NCBI GenBank assembly: GCA_029256005.1 | Contig: JAQSYS010000051.1 | Location: 1-9,127 of the forward strand | Origin: Sedimentibacter sp. | Lineage (GTDB): Bacteria > Bacillota > Clostridia > Tissierellales > Sedimentibacteraceae | Reading direction: 5' to 3' | DNA length: 9,127 nucleotides | Shown: piece by piece, positions 6,733-9,127 of the stretch | Layout of the letters: each line of letters begins with the position of its first letter | Position numbering within the stretch: position 1 is the first letter of the stretch | Made by a program: the position numbers and the translations under genes | Notes under the pieces: model-generated | Told to the model about the DNA's origin: nothing | Database searches by the model: none | Seen by the model: the letters and a program-made list of their open reading frames with translations, nothing else

Positions 6733-7656
6733 ATGATAATAGGAACATTAATAAACAGTATCATTTTAATGGCAATATTAATGGCAGTAGGGTATTATTT
6801 AAGGAATAAAGGAATTTTAAATAATGATGGGGAAAATTCGCTTACATATATATTAGTTAATATAACGACGCCTGCAATGGTAATTAACGCAATGAATATT
6901 GATTTTTCGTTTGACCAGTTGAAAACTGGAGCAATTCTTCTTATCATAGCAATATTGTTTGACATTTTTCTGATTTTGCTTAGTAATATTGCTTCATTTA
7001 AGAATAAAGAAGTTGAAAAGAAAAAGATGGTTAAATATTCTGTTGCATTAATGAATGGCGGCTTTATGGGTTTTCCATTAGCTTATCAGATATATGGCTC
7101 TCAAGGAATGTTTTATGCTACTATGTTTCATACTCCAAATATAGTCTTTATGTGGACATACGGTGTGTCTTTGCTTTTAGGAAAGAAAAAGATAAAAAAT
7201 AGATATAAGTTTATGTTTTTGAATCCTGGTATGATAGGGGTTTATGTAGGACTGTTTTTGTATTTTACACAATTACCATTACCTTTGTTTGCAACTAATC
7301 TATTAGATTTATTAACCAATGTAACAACAGTTTTGTCAATGATAATTATAGGTAGCAAGATTGCTACCATTGGTGTGAAAGAATCATTTATAAACAAGGA
7401 AGCATATTTTGCTACATTTTTTAGATTGATAGCTTCACCTATATCTATGATTATATTAATGAAATTTTTGACATTAGATCAAATGATTGAGCAAATTTAT
7501 GTAATTTACGCATCATTGCCTGTAGCTGTATTAATGCCTATATTGGCTCAAAAATACGGGGGAGACATTGAATTTGGCTCTAAGATAGTTGTTATTACAC
7601 ATTTGGTTTCTTTACTTACAATACCGTTCTTTTTCTGGCTGTATACAGTAATTTAA
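6733..7656 (+). CDS. AEC (auxin efflux carrier) family permease
   Basis: This 307-aa polytopic membrane protein belongs to the AEC family (PF03547), which in bacteria includes malate permeases and YfdV-like transporters; it is a secondary carrier, not an ABC component. It is hydrophobic through most of its length, with about ten probable helices in two halves joined by a basic loop (FKNKEVEKKKMVK, about 89-101). Family-like features are the N-terminal LVNITTPAMVINAMN (about 41-55, helix-breaking TTP) and NGGFMGFPLAYQIYG (108-122, with the conserved NGGFMGFP-type block). The C-terminal half has YASLPVAVLMPILAQKYGGD, also typical. The substrate cannot be told from sequence; organic acids are the family's best-known bacterial cargo. 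Start ATG 6733 has AAGGAG (6719-6724) 8 nt upstream. It has its own promoter and terminator, so it is a monocistronic unit. Confidence 0.88.
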   Translation: MIIGTLINSIILMAILMAVGYYLRNKGILNNDGENSLTYILVNITTPAMVINAMNIDFSFDQLKTGAILLIIAILFDIFLILLSNIASFKNKEVEKKKMVKYSVALMNGGFMGFPLAYQIYGSQGMFYATMFHTPNIVFMWTYGVSLLLGKKKIKNRYKFMFLNPGMIGVYVGLFLYFTQLPLPLFATNLLDLLTNVTTVLSMIIIGSKIATIGVKESFINKEAYFATFFRLIASPISMIILMKFLTLDQMIEQIYVIYASLPVAVLMPILAQKYGGDIEFGSKIVVITHLVSLLTIPFFFWLYTVI

Positions 7657-7668
7657 TAAAATTATTTT

Positions 7669-7706
7669 ACCCGGTAGGACTTGGATTTTTCCTACCGGGT
7701 TTTTTG
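7669..7706 (+). terminator. Strong intrinsic terminator after the AEC permease gene
   Basis: A perfect 11-bp stem ACCCGGTAGGA (7669-7679) and TCCTACCGGGT (7690-7700), with a 10-nt loop, ends in TTTTTT. It separates the permease unit from the following regulated operon. Confidence 0.95.
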
Positions 7707-7732
7707 TCTTAGAAATGTAATAAATAAATGTA

Positions 7733-7762
7733 TTGACGTAATGGTGTATTAGGGATTATAAT
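7733..7762 (+). promoter_or_regulatory. Promoter of the permuted-NlpC-like / GntR / ABC operon
   Basis: TTGACG (7733-7738) and a perfect TATAAT (7757-7762) are 18 nt apart, which predicts a strong vegetative promoter starting near 7769. Two inverted repeats cover the -10 region and the transcription start, implying tight repression of a strong promoter. Confidence 0.85.
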
Positions 7763-7791
7763 ACAGTTACTGTACCAAGTGTAATAGTACA
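7745..7791 (+). promoter_or_regulatory. Two tandem inverted-repeat operators, probable GntR (YtrA-type) binding sites
   Basis: Site 1 (7745-7765) is TGTATTA-N7-TAATACA, a perfect inverted repeat overlapping the -10 box. Site 2 (7771-7791) is TGTACCA-N7-TAGTACA, the same arm length and spacer with one mismatch, lying over the expected transcription start. The shared pattern is TGTAYYA-N7-TARTACA, and the centres are 26 bp apart. The GntR-type regulator of this operon is the natural candidate ligand; that link is inferred from position. Confidence 0.65.
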
Positions 7792-7821
7792 CATGACATA
7801 AGCATATAAATGGAGATATAA

Positions 7822-8364
7822 ATGAAAGAAATTAAAATAGTTTTAACACAAACAAATACAATTGTATCTAAAACATTGAAAGCACTTTCTAAAAAAACAT
7901 ACAATCACATATCAATTTCGCTTGTGGAAGATTGTTCAACTATGTTTAGCTTTGGAAGAAAAATTGTTTGGTTTCCACTTTTGGGAGGCTTTGTAAAAGA
8001 GGATGTAAATGAAGGTGTGTTTAAAATGCATCCTGAAACCAAGTGCAAAATATATAAGCTTGATGTTACTGATGATGATTATAATACAATTATCACAAGA
8101 CTGAATAACTTTTTAGCAGAACCAAATAGCTTTAAATATAGTTTTTTAAATATTTTATTAATGTATTTCAATATACCTTTTCAAAGAAAATATTACTTTG
8201 TTTGTTCCAGCTTTGTTTCTTATTTGTTAAATGGAATTGTACCTCTTGGAAAGGAAATTTCTTTAGTGATACCAGATGATTACAACAGCTTGAACCTAGA
8301 TGCAGTATATGAAGGAAGACTGCATGACTTTGTAAATAATAAAACAACATGCTGCAATATTTAA
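7822..8364 (+). CDS. Putative permuted NlpC/P60 (YiiX/YebB-like) papain-fold protein
   Basis: This 180-aa protein has no clear signal peptide or membrane helix. The pattern suggests the circularly permuted NlpC/P60 papain-like fold, where a His motif precedes the Cys motif. H29 lies in TYNHISISL, and C128 opens CSSFVSYLL after YYF, the usual order in YiiX/YebB-like proteins (CSxFV at a helix start). Other family-like parts are FSFGRK (about 43-48), GGFVKEDVN and the late PDDY block. Proteins of this fold include cysteine peptidases, amidases and acyl hydrolases; the substrate here is unknown, and activity rests on H29/C128 being catalytic. It ends with a Cys pair (TTCCNI). Start ATG 7822 has GGAGA at 7812-7816. 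It is the first gene after the double operator and 13 nt before the GntR gene. Family assignment is by eye, without a profile search. Confidence 0.65.
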   Translation: MKEIKIVLTQTNTIVSKTLKALSKKTYNHISISLVEDCSTMFSFGRKIVWFPLLGGFVKEDVNEGVFKMHPETKCKIYKLDVTDDDYNTIITRLNNFLAEPNSFKYSFLNILLMYFNIPFQRKYYFVCSSFVSYLLNGIVPLGKEISLVIPDDYNSLNLDAVYEGRLHDFVNNKTTCCNI

Positions 8365-8377
8365 TGGGGGTGATAGA

Positions 8378-8773
8378 GTGATTCAAATTGATAATAACAA
8401 CCCAAAGGCAATTTATGAACAAGTTTATGATGAAATTACCAGACTTATTATGTCTAAAGTTCTGAGGCCTGATGAAAAGCTTCCTTCAGTACGGGAGCTT
8501 GCAGCAATGGTAAAGATAAATCCAAACACTATTCAAAAGGCATATAAAAGTTTAGAAGAAGACAATTACATTTACACTGTAAAGGGAATAGGAAATTTTG
8601 TAAAAAATTCAGATGAGTTAAGGAGCTTACATATAAAAAAGATGAAAGAAAAATTGAGCGAAGCTGTAAGATCTCTAAAAACTCTTGGATTAAAAGATGA
8701 TTTTATAATAGAAATGGTCAATAATATTCTAAACCCCAATAAGGGGCAAGGAGGGCACAATGTTAAGAATTGA
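8378..8773 (+). CDS. GntR family transcriptional regulator, YtrA/YhcF type
   Basis: This 131-aa DNA-binding protein has an N-terminal winged helix-turn-helix (about 10-76): AIYEQVYDEITRLIMSK, then LPSVRELAAMVKINPNTIQK with the recognition helix near 49-60, and the wing YTVKGIGNFV. The C-terminal part is only about 55 residues, mostly helical and charged (LHIKKMKEKLSEAVRSLKTL), too short for an FCD or UTRA ligand domain; this is the hallmark of the YtrA subfamily, usually encoded with ABC transporters and repressing its own operon. Start: GTG 8378, with GGGGGTGAT at 8366-8374. No in-frame ATG lies near the start, and the domain begins at once. The last 14 nt overlap the ABC gene, so the two are co-translated. 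The likely operators are the paired inverted repeats at 7745-7791. Confidence 0.92.
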   Translation: MIQIDNNNPKAIYEQVYDEITRLIMSKVLRPDEKLPSVRELAAMVKINPNTIQKAYKSLEEDNYIYTVKGIGNFVKNSDELRSLHIKKMKEKLSEAVRSLKTLGLKDDFIIEMVNNILNPNKGQGGHNVKN

Positions 8774-9127
8774 TAATTTAAGCAAGAAATTCGGAGATTT
8801 TCAAGCTTTAAATAATATAAGATTGAATGCTGAAACTAGTCAGATTTATGGTTTGGTAGGCTCTAACGGATGTGGTAAAACGACACTATTAAAACATATA
8901 ATGATGATTTACAAGCAGGATCAGGGAGATATTTATTATGATGATGAATTGTTTGGTGAGGATTCAGAAATATTCAAAGACTTTTATTTTGTACAGGACA
9001 ATTTATTTTTTCCATATCAGTATACATTAACTAAATTGTTTGCTTATGAAAAGTTGATGTATAGGGATATGTCTGAAGAAAAGTTTAATGAACTTGTAAA
9101 TTACTTTAATATCGATAAAAATAAAAA
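8760..9127 (+). CDS. ABC transporter ATP-binding protein, YtrB-like (5' part, cut by window end)
   Basis: The first 122 codons of an ABC ATPase are visible, and the frame is open to the window end. The start MLRIDNLSKKFGDFQALNNI is a typical ABC beginning. Walker A GSNGCGKT (34-41) has an unusual Cys38 where Ala or Ser is common. The Q-loop glutamine is probably Q79 in FYFVQDNLFF. The region FAYEKLMYRDMSEEKFNELV resembles the segment before the signature in transporters linked to YtrA-type regulators. The signature motif, Walker B and any permease gene lie beyond the window. Start ATG 8760 has AAGGAGG at 8748-8754, and the gene overlaps the GntR gene by 14 nt. Together they suggest a repressor-controlled ABC exporter; the cargo cannot be inferred. 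Confidence 0.9.
   Translation, partial: MLRIDNLSKKFGDFQALNNIRLNAETSQIYGLVGSNGCGKTTLLKHIMMIYKQDQGDIYYDDELFGEDSEIFKDFYFVQDNLFFPYQYTLTKLFAYEKLMYRDMSEEKFNELVNYFNIDKNK

Noticed and set aside
8168..8422. 84-codon open frame on the minus strand
   Set aside because: It is antisense to the end of the papain-fold gene and the GntR start, with no ribosome binding site or recognisable product.
8734..8746. CCCC-AATAA-GGGG hairpin just before the ABC gene
   Set aside because: It is a 4-bp stem inside the GntR coding region without a T-run; too weak to call a terminator or regulatory structure.

Overview
This is an AT-rich window in which every recognisable gene lies on the + strand. Strong GGAGG-type ribosome binding sites, sigma-A-like promoters, intrinsic terminators with T-runs, a DacF-type carboxypeptidase tail, an Ami/Opp-type peptide transporter and a YtrA-type GntR regulator all point to a low-GC Firmicute. 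An anaerobic clostridial or Tissierellia-like organism is my guess; nothing here fixes the genus.

Layout. (1) 1-249 is the 3' end of a D-Ala-D-Ala carboxypeptidase gene (DacF/PBP5 type), closed by a terminator at 307-360. (2) A tRNA-Arg(CCU) gene at 506-582 has its own near-consensus promoter at 460-488. (3) 685-6616 is a complete five-gene oligopeptide ABC importer in the order oppA-oppB-oppC-oppD-oppF: a lipoprotein binding protein, two permeases and two ATPases. oppB to oppF are tightly packed, with 1-nt and 8-nt overlaps and a stop codon lying inside the next Shine-Dalgarno. oppA is set apart by a terminator-like hairpin, which should leave more binding protein than membrane complex. Upstream of oppA are two 19-bp-spaced copies of a cre-like 11-mer and a separate palindrome. 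The operon ends in a terminator at 6631-6666. (4) 6733-7656 is a single-gene unit for an AEC (auxin efflux carrier) family permease, with its own promoter and a very strong terminator. (5) From 7733 to the window end is a new operon: a 180-aa protein resembling circularly permuted NlpC/P60 (YiiX-like) papain-fold proteins, a YtrA/YhcF-type GntR repressor, and the start of an ABC ATPase gene cut by the window edge.

How the parts work together. The opp operon gives peptide uptake: lipoprotein capture, a two-subunit channel and a two-ATPase motor. The last operon looks like a self-regulated, possibly envelope-stress-type ABC export or efflux module. Its promoter carries two tandem inverted repeats of identical geometry (7-bp arms, 7-bp spacer; TGTAYYA-N7-TARTACA), the best candidates for the binding sites of the GntR protein encoded in the same operon. 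Together with the cysteine-peptidase-like first gene, this regulatory region is the most interesting part of the window.
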